A DNA stretch of 64,000 nt from Onchidella celtica (taxonomy: Eukaryota; Mollusca; Gastropoda; Systellommatophora; Onchidiidae). The notes under the pieces were generated by a model. That model saw only the letters and a list, made by a program, of their open reading frames with translations. It made no database searches and was not told where the DNA came from. Positions 21,307-32,995 of the stretch are shown here, one piece after another; position 1 is the first letter of the stretch; every line of letters begins with the position of its first letter. Position numbers and translations under genes: made by a program. The stretch spans positions 60,142,125-60,206,124 of the forward strand of contig OZ007571.1 of NCBI GenBank assembly GCA_963931925.1, in the 5' to 3' direction.

Positions 21307-21608
21307 CTATAAGTAGGGCTTTTTGTTCAGCTCCTGAAAGGGCTGTTTTTGGCAGGCTCCACAAGGGGCAGTCAGAAGTAGAGGGCTTCTCTACATCAGG
21401 TTTCAAGCAAATATTTCCATTGTACTTTTCAGCTGTGTTTTGGCTCCTGTGGGATGTATATCGTTGGGTCTGTGCAGGAGATATTACAGCAACTTCTGAC
21501 ACACTCATCCACCCCAATTCAGCACCAGAGGCAGATACATGGACTCACCCTGATCAAGTCCCCCTCAAAGACAGCGACGGTGATCACATTAAGCAGAACA
21601 TCCATTAA
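21307..21608 (+). CDS. Candidate terminal exon, unrecognised
   Basis: It follows a pyrimidine-rich acceptor (ccttattcttctgcag) and stays open for 100 codons to TAA at 21606-21608. It has one hydrophobic stretch (IFPLYFSAVFWLLW) and a polar acidic end. No family recognised. Copy B (50213-50514) keeps the frame with two amino-acid changes and one silent change, so constraint is not obvious. It could be the last exon of the same gene as the upstream candidates, or a chance ORF. Confidence 0.25.
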
Positions 21609-21715
21609 CCTCAGGTGATGACATGAGCACCTCTTCATCCAATGGAAATCTCACACAGGAAACGAGGTCACAGGTTGCAAACTGTGGCAAAAGTCTTGGA
21701 CAGTTAGTTTCTGTT

Positions 21716-22457
21716 TCTGTTTATATTTGCGTTAATCTTTTCCAGCACTGGGCCTCTGAGTCACAGTCTGTTAAGACTCAAAAAATGTCTGTGTTTTCAT
21801 AAATCATAATCAATAGTTCAGCTCATAGCAATTTCCAAATAGTAATTTCCTCTTTCATAATATTTTTATGTGTCTGTTATTGTTGTAAGTTTCAAGTATA
21901 ATTATGTTCATTCTGTGACCATTTCTTCATTACAAAAAGTAACTTTTATATGTAGAATCAAACATTAAAATTTAAATGTCTTGTTTGCCTCTTTCATGTT
22001 TTTCGTACGTACTTGAAATTGTAACATGTCTGTCATCGTTACACTGTATTGAATGCTGCAGACATTGATAATTAATTTTCGATTAATCAAATGTTCTGTA
22101 TATAACTTTAAGTTACTTCAATCTATATTATGAATTGGAATAGCCTTGCTGGTTTTAAACAAAATTAATTCATACCTGCCTAATGCGCCCCAATGCAACA
22201 TGCTCTCATCTGTCTAATGCAAGGAGACTTGACCATGCTCATACCAGCCTAACACACCCGAATAGGTCTCCTATCAGTGTCCTATTATAAAGTCTCTTAG
22301 AAACCTGATCTCATTGGCAGCCTGATATAGAGCTGTAGTTACGTTAGAAATGAGATGTCTGCTCTTCAGTTAAAAATAAAAACGGATGCGTCTAGCTTTT
22401 GAATTTTTTTTCAGTGAAGTTTTGAAATCACAGAATATCAGAAGTGCAAACAGTGTT
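21716..22457. repeat. Local repeat R1, member 1 (about 740 bp)
   Basis: Strongly similar to 25957-26677 in the same orientation, from ctgtttatatttgcgttaat to agtgcaaacagtgttc, with small indels. No coding potential seen. Through the large duplication there are four members in the window (also about 50622-51363 and 53607-54327). Confidence 0.9.
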
Positions 22458-22513
22458 CGACATGGGTTGTTGATGGGTACTGATCTGCTGCAGAGGTCTT
22501 CGTTGCAACCTTA

Positions 22514-23766
22514 TGTGAGAGGATGAACGACTTTCTATTTTTAATGTGCTTTCATGGTAACTCTGGTGCGTGAGTGAGGGACGGCCACTCATAGTAGTTT
22601 ATGGACACTTGGCCGAGTACCATTAATTGGATTATTTCCCTTGTAATACTAGCACGGGACCCGTTATTCACATCACGGTGAAAGGCGCGCATTTTGATTG
22701 GTCAGTTGGAAATGTTGACCACGGGGCTTCCAACTCTTATATCATGGCTTTAAGTTTCTTACAACTCGCTCACTCGTTGTTATCCACCGACAGAAAGACG
22801 GGAACCCGAATTCATTTTTGAGAGTAGACAATACCCTATCGGTACAAAATAGGCACTCATGATAACGTTTGTTATCAATGGAGATACGTCGTATTAATGG
22901 ACGAAAGTATCCCGCACAAAATTGTCGAATGTTGTTAGTCCTGACACTTTGAAAATTTATATTAAAACTACTACCGAGTTTCTGGTATAAGTAGTCAGTT
23001 AGAATTTTAGCAGCAAGTTTCCACTTTATAATGGTACCAACTTTGTTGTACTTTGATGCACATATCCTATTGAAATAATTAATAAGAGGGTCTCGGATTT
23101 AAAGCAAACTATGAGTTAGACGCATGTTATCCCCGATAAATCCAACCTGGGTCAAATTTATTCAATTATTGCTGGAGGGGTCGTTAGAGTAATTTCTGCA
23201 GTTTACTGGGATACCTAATTGACTTTTGTGTGCACCCTTTTAACCGTACTGTAAATTCGATTGTGTTAGGACCCTAACCGGTTATGTTGTCGGGCTGGAC
23301 TCCATGTCCGAGCCTTTCACTTGTGCAACACGGGCTACGTAATAGCTCTCTCGGACGTCCGCGCGGGCTCATAAATAAGATGCGGTTCGAGTGGTCAACA
23401 CACTCCATCATAGACGCAGAGACAAGAGCCGACAGCACAGTGAACCCAGCCCAGCAACCCGGGCCCGTAGCAGCTCAGAGACTTGCCGACGCTTGCCATC
23501 GCCACCCCGCCCCATAAGGCATGTAGCGGTAGCGCAGGACCCGGAGAGACTTTGGCTTATGGCTGGTTGGGCTTCTTTTTTTTGGGCTTCTTTTCTGGGT
23601 TTCTCTTCTTTTTTTGGGCTTTTGTTTGGTAGTGATACCTTTGTTAGGCTTTTGAATAAATAAGATTGACAGCAGAACCCTGTGTTTGTTAATCCTGCGT
23701 ATCCTTAAGGGAGTTACTATTGAACCCACGCAGTAACCACATTAGCCACTCGTAGTTAACCCAACA
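22514..23766 (+). mobile_element. Solo LTR, 1253 bp, present in copy A only
   Basis: Starts TGTGAGAGG, ends CCCAACA, and is flanked by the 4-bp duplication CTTA (22510-22513 and 23767-23770). Copy B has the unoccupied site with one CTTA (51416-51419). The block carries a TATA-like cataaata (23370), a GC-rich stretch after it and AATAAA (23655-23660), the order expected for LTR promoter and polyadenylation signals. No internal region remains, so it fits recombination between two LTRs. Superfamily not assigned; a 4-5 bp duplication would suit Ty3/gypsy. Confidence 0.8.
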
Positions 23767-24389
23767 CTTAGAAACTACAGCTTTCACCGCTCTTCTTAAA
23801 AAACCTTTGCATACTTTTAGAATGTCTCCACTTCAACACCCGTAGAACTAGAACGTAGAAGGCGTGGATCTATCTCGTATCTGAACACTATCGCAGGAAT
23901 GCAGATGTAAATAAGTACTGTAATATAAAAAATAGAAAATTTCACAGATAAAGATTGTTAAGTTGATCAATATATGGAAGTATCGTAATGAGTCTACACC
24001 AGTAAACGAAGATCGATGATGAATGACTGTGTTGACGATAAGAATCATGGATTGGTCTTTGAGTTTGAGATTGAGAACACAGAAAACTCGATAATCTATG
24101 ACATGACTACGCCTCAGGGAAATCACTCCAGTTATAGTCGTTTTTCGTAGGTTCGGAATATCGCAAAATATTAACTTCTCGGCCTAGACTGCAGCCCAAA
24201 CCAGAAAAAAAATTTTTTTGCAGAAAAAAGTCGGGATTACGCGGCCGCATTGCGACCTTTTTCTCCAGGTCAGTGTATTTTACTATTTTGTTACATTCCT
24301 CGCCCCATCTCCCAGCCCTATCATTAGTGCTAACTCATTTTACTGACCTTTTTTTCTCCCCTGGATACTAAATGTATTTGGAAAAAATG

Positions 24390-24600
24390 AGACAGGGAAG
24401 GAGAGCCAGTCCAGAGTGAAAAAAGACAAGACATCCTTGAACTAGAGGAAACGAAGGCAGCAAAAAAAAAAGGGCTCATGAACATCATAAGTGGTCTGGA
24501 GGAAGTGGCCGACAGAAAGGCTGAGACTGCCTGAGATCTTAGACTGCAAATTGCGAAGAAGGCCAGAGAAGTCTCCTCAGTCTAAAATATGTTCTTTCCA
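24390..24600 (+). pseudogene. Degenerate coding-like stretch with coiled-coil composition
   Basis: Plus-strand reading gives a lysine/glutamate-rich helix-like segment (ILELEETKAAKKKGLM, then GLEEVADRKAE) broken by a stop and an apparent frameshift on either side of 24440. A further short ORF begins at 24628. This resembles the worn remains of a transposon accessory or DNA-binding protein, but no family is recognised. Copy B: about 52039-52249. Confidence 0.3.
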
Positions 24601-24609
24601 TGTAAATAT

Positions 24610-25956
24610 GTGTAGCCACCCAACAAAATGAGGCACATCTTGGCACTACCTGATTCAAGAAAAAGGTTAACCCTTGTCCTGTGGGAGGCCACTGTATTGG
24701 CCTCCTCGACCAACATCAAGACACGCGAGGCCAATATTGTGCCCTACATACTGCAAACCGGGTCCTGCTGGAGGCCAGTATATTGTATAGCAACACTACT
24801 ACTCAAGTTTTGTTTATTCAGTTGCCACAACTATACTTCTTTTTACTTTTTTTCTCTACACTTTATTTGCGTGTTTATCTATCCTGTCACCCCTACTATG
24901 TCTAACAAAATGTATCGACCGATTACGATTCTTATGATGCAACTATTCATCATACTCATGTAATACAATCATGTAGTACTGACGGTCTGAAGTTTGAACA
25001 GGGGAAAATCTTGGGGAAATTTTTGACTTTGATGCTGGTTGTCGTCTACATATGAAATGAGAAGGAAGGGGCCATCTGTGTTTTTGAGAAACTGTTCAAT
25101 GTCTCTAATGATGAATTCCGATGTAATACTAGGAGTGCTGCATAAAGGCGTCTGTTGGTAGGTTTTTCATCAGCGAAAACTGGGAGAAAATGACCAACAT
25201 TGTTGTTAGTCGTTGTTTTTATTTGATGTGTTAATTGAAGAGATATTGTGTTGCTTTGATTAAACCGCTTTTCAGTACAAGTATGTATCATTCTATACGA
25301 GATGGAAATCTAATCTCTTGCCAAAACTATTATCATAGTACGTGGAAGCTTTACATAGTGGAGGAGGGAGAAGGCAATGCCACGATACATGTGGTTAGTA
25401 AATTAAGTGCCTGGCTTAAAAAATAATTTGCTCTCCTGAATGGCCTGACTTAGGGACAAAAAAAAACACAGAGGTCTTGGGAAAAAGACAAAACGTATGT
25501 TAAACGGCATGTAAATGCAGAAAATTCTTGATTATGGGCCTTCCATTGAACAATAGAACTTTCTGCATATCATCCCAAGTACTTTATCCAAATATCATAG
25601 AGTTCCTTTACGATTTATCCACCACTATTGTTGTTACTGCGTCCTAAAGTAAACACGATACACATGTTCAAAAGGACCCGATTGACCCGACTGCTGACGT
25701 TATCGGCAACATGCAAACGATCGGCTGTCTGACCGCTGGCTATCCCCTCACCGGGCGTTACATGGATGAGTTCACTCAATGTGGGACGAGAGTTAAAAGG
25801 CATCATAGGGTCCATTTTATCGACTTTGCGGTTTCAGTATCTTTGAAAAGTTTAACCTCTTTCCCATTTCTTCTCCAATTGGTAATCCTGTTTGAGCCAG
25901 GAAAATGCCTCAAAACTGACTTTGAATTGAGCCACCATCAATAATTTTGATGAAAA
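24610..25956. other. No recognisable gene
   Basis: Only short ORFs without domains. From about 24.95 kb rightwards the two copies become almost identical. Copy B: about 52259-53606. Confidence 0.5.
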
Positions 25957-26677
25957 GCTGTTTATATTTGCGTTAATCTTTTCCAGCACTGGGCTTCTGA
26001 GTTACAGGGTATTAAGACACAAAAAATGTCTGCGTTTTCATAAATCATAATCAATAGTTCATCTCATAGGAATTTCCTCATTCATAATATTTTTATGTGT
26101 CTGTTATTGTTGTAAGTTTCAAGTATAATTATGTTCATTTTGTGACCATTTTTTCGTTACAAAAAGTAACTTTTATATGTTGAGTCAAACATTGAAATTT
26201 AAATGTCTTGTTTGCCTCTTTCATGTTTTTCGTACGTACTTGAAAATGTAACAACATGTGTGTCATATTGTTACATTGTATTGAATGCTGCAGACATTAA
26301 TCATTTTTTATTAATTAAATGTTCTGTATATAACTAAATTACTTCAATCTGCATTATGAATTGGAATAGACGTGCTGATTTTAGACAAATCGAAAATGCG
26401 CCCCAATGCGACAGGCTCTCATCTGTCTAATGTGACTAGATGTGTGACCATGCTCGTATCAGCCTAATGCATCGGAATAGGTCTCCTATCAGTATGCTAT
26501 TTATAAAGTCTCTTAGCAACCTCATCTCATTGGCACCCTGATTTAGAGCTGTAGTCACGTTAGAAATGAGATGTCTGCTCTTCAGTTCAAAATAAAAACA
26601 GATGCGTCTAGCTTGCAAACTTTTTTTTCAGAGAAGTTTTGAAATTACAGAATATCAGAAGTGCAAACAGTGTTCAG
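25957..26677. repeat. Local repeat R1, member 2
   Basis: Counterpart of 21716-22457. Confidence 0.9.
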
Positions 26678-27315
26678 TTGTGTTGTTTTCACATCAAATG
26701 CACTGATTGCTTTCTTTATAACATTCATATACAAGATAATAGCTGTTATAGCAAATATAACGAGGGCTCAAAACAATGACATTTTGGGACAATATGTGAG
26801 TGTGCATGAGTAAACCCACAATAAGTCGGCAACATGACATTTTGAGTTGTGTATATAATATAATGAAAGACAAGACATTTCTGATAAATTGGAGTCAGTG
26901 ACCCCCCTAAAACAAGATTTTGAGAAAACGGCATTTAATCCTTTAAGTGGCAATAGCTAATTTATCAAGTAATATTGGAGTGATTAATGTTAGGAGACCA
27001 TAGTCTGTTTCTTTCCTTTTTCCTTATTAATCTTCAGGCAATAGAAATTCAATCAGAAATAGTGCCCAAAAACAGAAAATTTCAGGGAAGAAAGTTGGAA
27101 AACTGAAGAAGCTGCAACATGAGTAACACGTTTTCAACGTTCATTATTATCAGAATACTGCGGCTGGATTTTGTTGAGTTTTTGTTGATTTTTTAAATCG
27201 CCCATCTGGTCATTTTTCCTACTTCATTACCCTTTTTCTGCTACCCTGGTTATCTCTACACTTTTTCATAAAAGTAGAAGATGTGAATTTCCTCTCTGGT
27301 CTGATGTATGTGAGA

Positions 27316-27316
<1 letters not shown>

Positions 27317-27346
<30 letters not shown>

Positions 27347-27369
27347 CTTCTTCTTCTTCTTCTTCTTCT
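27317..27369. repeat. (CTT)n microsatellite, tail of the LINE
   Basis: 53 bp here and 62 bp in copy B (54967-55028). On the minus strand it is (GAA)n directly at the 3' end of the LINE fragment, so it is probably that element's terminal repeat. Confidence 0.9.
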
Positions 27370-27990
27370 CATGGAGTTGATTCGTCTATTTACTCAGACG
27401 ATTCCTCAACTGCACCATGTGCGACTCGACGCCACTGCTCTGAGGCTAAAACAGGCTAAAACAGCATATATATTAAGACCATTTAAAATATATCGTTGTG
27501 TAAATTCTTTTGTTATATACATATCTCTGGTTAAAAATATCTCTTGGCACCAAGATTGTGCACAAAAATAGACCCGCACTTTAAATACAATGGTAGCTGC
27601 AACGGATAATTATGTTCTTCAATTCATTGCCAAAAGCCGTTGCAGACGATAGTTTTTGGACTTCAGCCGGGAGGTTGTTCCACATCCTGATGACACTAGG
27701 GTAAAAAGAGTAAAGATGGCTGTTAATCCGTGAGCTTGGGATGTTATATTTTATGTTATTCTTTCTGTTGCCTCTGGTGTTAATGGTGAGGTGGTTCAAT
27801 GGGATATTGGTATTTCCTTCCCTGCCCTTGTAAAATAGTTTTACTTTGTTTTTTGCTCTTCTTTCTTCTAGTGGTGTCCACTCGAGGTCTCTCATCATTT
27901 TATTGACACTACTACTTCTAGCATACTCATTTGTCACAAAGCGAGCAGCTCTCCTCTGGACCCTTTTCAGTTGTTCTATATTTTCAAAGT
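27317..27990 (-). mobile_element. 5'-truncated LINE, 3' end of a CR1/Jockey-like ORF2
   Basis: On the minus strand a frame open from about 27990 to 27581 reads LKRVQRRAARFVTNEYARSS, later WTPLEERRAK, and near the end SFYPSVIRMWNNLPAEV. These are the conserved motifs of the extreme C-terminus of non-LTR retrotransposon reverse transcriptases. About 260 bases of untranslated sequence and (GAA)n follow. The remaining frame is intact, so the copy is fairly young. Only the last part of ORF2 is present, typical of incomplete reverse transcription. Confidence 0.85.
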
Positions 27991-28215
27991 TTGTGTTTTA
28001 TACCCATTTATTTGCTTTAATCATTTGAATAATGGCCCATCTGGTCTCTTTTTCCTACTTCATTCCTCTTGTTCTTCTACCCTGGTTATCCTTACACGTT
28101 TTCATAAGATTAGAAGATGTACTGGTACAGTTCCCCTTTGGTCCTATGTATGTAGAATTTAGAAACTTCATTCAAAGTTTGCAGTTTATACTCATTTATT
28201 TGCTTTAATTATTAA

Positions 28216-29060
28216 ATTAATTATTTAAATAGATGCTCTATTTACAGTTCTTGGTAGTCTTGGTAGTCTATTAATCTCATCTCATCCAATGGGACATAAA
28301 GAAAATATAACTGTTTACTTCATGCCACCATTAAATCTTTGCTAACCGAGCCATGACTGGGCACGCCATACGCGCTGGGTCAGTCTAGCAGACAACGCAC
28401 GCGGCGGAACTCTTCGCCTTTGTATTTAACGATCGATTGCACCGTCTTGGTATAGTGGGTCTTGGGTGTTCCTCCATGGAGCAAGGGATTTAATGACATT
28501 GCATTTTTTTTGTTGTAATTTCAGCATTTTCTGTCATAAGATATTCTAACACATTATCTGGAAAGAGATGGTTTATAATTGTTCCCACTAAAAAAATGAA
28601 AATTGTGAAATTTTATGGTTGTGCTGAGACCACCAGTAATATCGATGAGTGTTAAGAAATAATGGATTTGTTGGGGCATCAAATTTAAAATTAAAATTTT
28701 ATTTGCAAATGTATAATTATGCAAATTAAAACACACTAATATTTGCAACATTTATGTCTTGTGTAGAGATGCACTATTAAATACTATAATGATGTTACCG
28801 TGATGAAGCAGCGGACAGTCTTTCTTTCATGAAGTAAGGAAGTGTTCAGAGTATTTTGAACTGTTTCATATTCTAGTTGTTTCTACATTGGTCAATTACC
28901 CTCAATTTTTCGAAGTTCAATTAAGATCATTAGATTAAATGAGGTCTGAATTATTTTGTAATGTGGTTTTCAAAACTATTTTCCAAAATGTCCTCCTTCA
29001 TGTCAACATTATTAGTCAATGTTTTCATTGTATCAACAATTCTCTCTTTCCTGATTCATC
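28216..29060. other. No recognisable gene; faint third member of the 199/719 repeat
   Basis: From about 28840 the sequence (gagtattttgaactgtttca, then cattggtcaa) resembles the tandem pair at 199-1151. Copy B: 55875-56719. Confidence 0.4.
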
Positions 29061-30002
29061 ATGGTGAACAGCTGAGCAGCATTAATTGGATGTACAAATA
29101 GGCACAAGCCTAGGAGTAAGTCAGCAGAGACCAAAGCAGATGATGTCACATTTCATCAGTTTCCAAAAGAGCCAGTCCTTCATGAGAAATGCATCAGAGC
29201 TGTCAGACGAAAGGATTTTATTCCTACAAATTTTTCATTTATTTGCTGTGATCATTTCCTGCCATCTGATTATGATGACTGTGGATTTCAATTGCATAAT
29301 AAATCACAATGTTGTACCATCTGTTTTCTCATTTCCTGAAGACATGAAAAAATGTCAGAAAACTCCATGCCAAAATTTGTCAAGGAGAGCTAAGGATACC
29401 TGTCACCTGACAGATGAAGTGAATGAAGCTACAGACACTCAGACTCCTCTGGATAAGGTTACAGATACACGGATTATTCCAGGCAAACCTCGTAACAGAA
29501 AAAGTGTACCAAGGAAAGTTATCTGTCACCTGACAAATGAAATGATTGAAGGTACAGATACTTTTCACTTGACAAATGAAGTAAGTGGAAGTACAGATAC
29601 TTGTCACCTGACAAATGAAGTAAGTGGAAGTACAGATACTTGTTACTTGACAAATGAAATAAAAGATAGTTGTCACCTGACAAATGAAGTAAAAGATACT
29701 TGTCACCTGACAAATGAAGTAAAAGGTACCTGTCACCTGACAAATGAAGTGAATCAGGGTTCAAATATCTGTCGCAGGACAATCAAAGTGAATGATTCAT
29801 TTGAAAGTGACCATATATTCGTTTAAAATGAAACCAGCACCACACCAGTGAAATGAACAAATTCCATTAAGGACCTTGAACTACAAAGAGAAAACTCAAA
29901 GTGAAGCAGCAAGAAGTGAGGAGAGCTAAAAAGAAACAAAAAAGACTTAGTGATCTTTTAAAAAATGTAAATAAGTTTATTACATATTCTTACCTTTTCT
30001 GA
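29061..30002 (+). pseudogene. THAP-domain protein gene, decayed
   Basis: ATG at 29061 starts MVNS and is followed by TGA (29073-29075) exactly where THAP proteins have their first zinc cysteine. The frame then reads GCTNRHKPRS, VTFHQFP, AVRRKDF and ICCDHF (cysteine and histidine codons near 29247-29255), the C2CH THAP DNA-binding pattern. A +1 shift near 29300 leads to VVPSVFSFP, the end of the domain. Next comes a run of 10-13-residue repeats containing CHLTNEV. After the stop near 29826 and another shift, a charged coiled coil follows (DLELQRENSK, then VRRAKKKQKRLSDLL). THAP proteins bind DNA, and many derive from P-element-like transposases. No transposase domain is visible. Copy B has the same lesions. 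Confidence 0.75.
29521..29755 (+). repeat. In-frame minisatellite coding CHLTNEV repeats
   Basis: Units of 30 bp (last three) and 39 bp (first ones), built around tgtcacctgacaaatgaagt. An isolated degenerate relative lies near 30115-30155. Unit lengths are multiples of three. Copy B: 57180-57414. Confidence 0.9.
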
Positions 30003-32995
30003 TCTTATTCTTGTAAAATGCATTCAACAAAAATCTGCAAACGAGTGAAAGAAGGACAGGGAGAGAGAGAGAAAGGATGGGGGGGGGGGGGAGGGTGGTC
30101 TTAATAGATATAAATGATAAATGAAGTGACTGAAAGAGTACAGATACTTTTCACCAACTTTATTTGTGTTACATGATATCCTCTTACTTTATATGTAGTG
30201 AACATTTCAGTAGCCGTATTTAATTACAATTACCATATTACAATAGATCTGAGGTTGAGAGATTATTTTGCTCTTCAGAAGGTTTTCCGCTTTCCAGGAA
30301 TATTTTCTCTGCTTCAAGTCAGACAACAGTTACCTCACTAAAATGTGCAATGTTGAGCATTGTATGGCTTTCTTTACATTCAAAATTCTGTGCTTTGAGA
30401 TTGTTTTATTATTCTATTCATTATATGTCAACAGTGAGACATTATTGTATGATATTACAGGTACATGTATCAACACAGCATTGAAGCAACAACCGGTCCA
30501 ATTGTATAAAACACACAGTGATTTCCATTTTTTTTTCTTTCATTCCCACTGATAGCTCAAAGGTTACTAAGTGAAAATCAGGAGAATTGGTATCCATTGT
30601 GCATTGAACAGTTACAGCGTCAGCAAGAAAAACGCTACTCAATACTTATCTATTCTTTAAGGTGAAATCATTTTATTGTGCATGATAAAATATTATATTT
30701 TAATGACTGTAATATGCAGTCACTTGCCTATTACTGGTCAGTCAAGTTCTTTTCTCATCTTGTATTACCTAAACTCACATGGTATTACTAAACCACGGAT
30801 TTGGAAATGGAATAACTCGATGGAAAATCAGATCACTTCATTTTGGACTGGCATTTTCCTGTTTCTTCACAAATTTGTGACTGCTCTACACTAATAACAC
30901 ATGCCATTTTTGACGTTTTTGAGATATTTAAGAAAAAACTGTTTCTTTTGCGGTCATTAGGTGATTCATGCCATTATGGTTCTGTTGGATTATCAAATTT
31001 TTCTATCGGCACATTTCTTTTTCTATGATACTATCTGATAGCCCTCATGCTCAGAAATGCAATGAACAGACAGTTGTCTTTTGGCATAAGTAATGTAAAC
31101 ACTGCTCAGTCTACCATGCTCACTGTTGTCGTTTTAACCTGCAGTCCTATTGGAACAAAATGTCTCTCCCTTATCAAAAAAGTGGTTATGTGGATCGACT
31201 TGCTAACTTGGTTCCAATGAACCCAGTGTTAACAATGGCTGAAAATGGCCGTCTTTTAATAAATGCCAACTTTTGACACATGAAATACAGTACTTTAAAA
31301 CAAAATTTAAATGTAATTTCGTTCATTTTAATCCTTGCTTGAAAGAATCACAGTAACAATGTACATAATCACCTTTAGAAATTACAACTACGCTTATTTT
31401 CTGCGATCTTCTCAGCTCACATGGAAACAATGCACTAAAAAGTGGTCTTGCCCATTTTGCTTTGACCAAATGAAGGAACAGTAGACTAGGCAGTTTTGTG
31501 TATTCTATTTTTTTTTTTTTAGATCTTTATACTGATTAATTTTCTTAGTTATGTTTGGGAAATAATGTACGTACAGCATACCCTGAAAATAGCATTTTTG
31601 ACAATTTTCAACTGTACATTTTGTGACCTACGTCATTGTATTGTTTGTCATTTATTTGACTGTTGGCTCTTGTTCCTGAGAGAGGACATAATATTACATT
31701 TGTTATTTTATGTCAATCACATTTGAATTTGTTGGTGTAAATTATTATGTGTATTAATCATTACATTATATTGTTGTAGGACTTGTGAAGGGCTTGTGTC
31801 CAGTTTCCTATATTTGAATAAACTGTATATTATGGCTGAAATTTTTTTGATTAATTTTTGCTTTGGTATGTGTGTAAGGCATTGTTATGTTCTGTTCTCC
31901 CATCCACTTCCTGGCTCACTGCTAACTTTTCTTCATCTCCATATTCCTTCACTAATCATGAGCTTTGTCTTTTCTCTCTCACCCTCGGTAATCACATCAC
32001 AAATTTCTTCCTTCCTTCACCATGTTTTCATTACATTCTTTCATTCATCCCTCTCTGTGTTTTTAAATCATCATTTCCCCAACTCTGATTGTCCATGTCA
32101 CACTCCATCTTTTTCTGCTGTCTCCATCCTCTCCCTGGTCTTCTCTCCCATTTCTCGGTCTTTGCCTGTCACCTCTCTATATACAATATTGCATTTTCTT
32201 TTTATTTCTCTTCTCTTTCAACAGTTTTCCCCCTTTGTGACTTTCAGTTTCACCTTATTCTCTTCCTTCTTTCTGAGGTTGATGAAAGTTTGTACTTGTG
32301 CAACATCCCTTTAGGAGGGGGAGAGAGTATATATATGTAATTTGCATATCGAGGAGTGCCTGCGCAAAGTCCGTATCGCCAGTTTTGTCAATTTTACAGG
32401 AGAGCGATTTGAAAGTTTGACATGAAGTATCAAATGTCTGTTACGACCTTTAAATCCTCATCAATAATTAATTGATTCGATAACAGAATTTTCATCATAT
32501 CAAAATGTAGAACTTACCAAGGCAAAACAGAATATACTAAAAAAAACAGCAAGAAACAAACAAACTAGGCCTAAACATGTGTCACCCATTAAAGTCAAAT
32601 CAATACGTTGTCCTTGAGTCGGTAAAAATACTCAACATTTGAACTACATTTTCACTATATCTTGTTCAGAAGAGCTAAAACTTTGAAGACAAATTTCTCA
32701 CAAGTGGAGTCAACAGTTGTCAATAGAACGCTTGTCCAAGTTGTATTCAGAGAGTACAATAAGCTGGTGGAGGCGAGAAGATGAAAGTAAAAGAGAATGG
32801 AAGAGTGTGCTTAAATTTAGCTGAGCAATCCAAACACTGTACTTGTATGTGTCCCAGAATTAGGAAGTCGGGAAAACTTTGTTCTCATCCAGACTGTGTT
32901 AAATTGATAATTCGTGGTGTAAGTGTAGCACTGGTTACGGGATAAACCGAGCGGGTCTCTCTCTATCTATAGCTAACTAATCTGACACCAAATAA
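30003..32995. other. No supported gene
   Basis: Contains a G-run (about 30079-30092), a T-run (about 31507-31520) and a pyrimidine-rich stretch (about 31880-32280) that produces a 172-codon low-complexity ORF. No domain is recognised. Copy B: 57662-60654. Confidence 0.5.

Larger units (their letters stand above)
27201..28215. repeat. Tandem pair of about 180 bp, first unit split by a LINE
   Basis: 27201-27316 matches 28036-28155 (cccatctggt to atgtatgt), and 27985-28026 matches 28172-28215 (ttcaaagttt to gctttaat). The second unit shows the uninterrupted order, so the LINE fragment between 27317 and about 27985 sits in the first unit. Copy B: 54851-55874. Confidence 0.75.

Noticed and set aside
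29380-29782. Two repeat-rich minus-strand ORFs
   Set aside because: They are the reverse readings of the plus-strand minisatellite, open only because the repeat unit is a multiple of three.
29086-29826. A 246-codon ORF as a real protein with its own start
   Set aside because: Its ATG lies in a different frame from the legible THAP domain; its N-terminal third is an out-of-frame reading, and only the repeat section matches the gene remnant.
31796-32314. A 172-codon hydrophobic ORF that could be a membrane protein
   Set aside because: The stretch is pyrimidine-rich and several frames are open at once (also 31858 and 32089); the S/F/L composition is a product of base bias.
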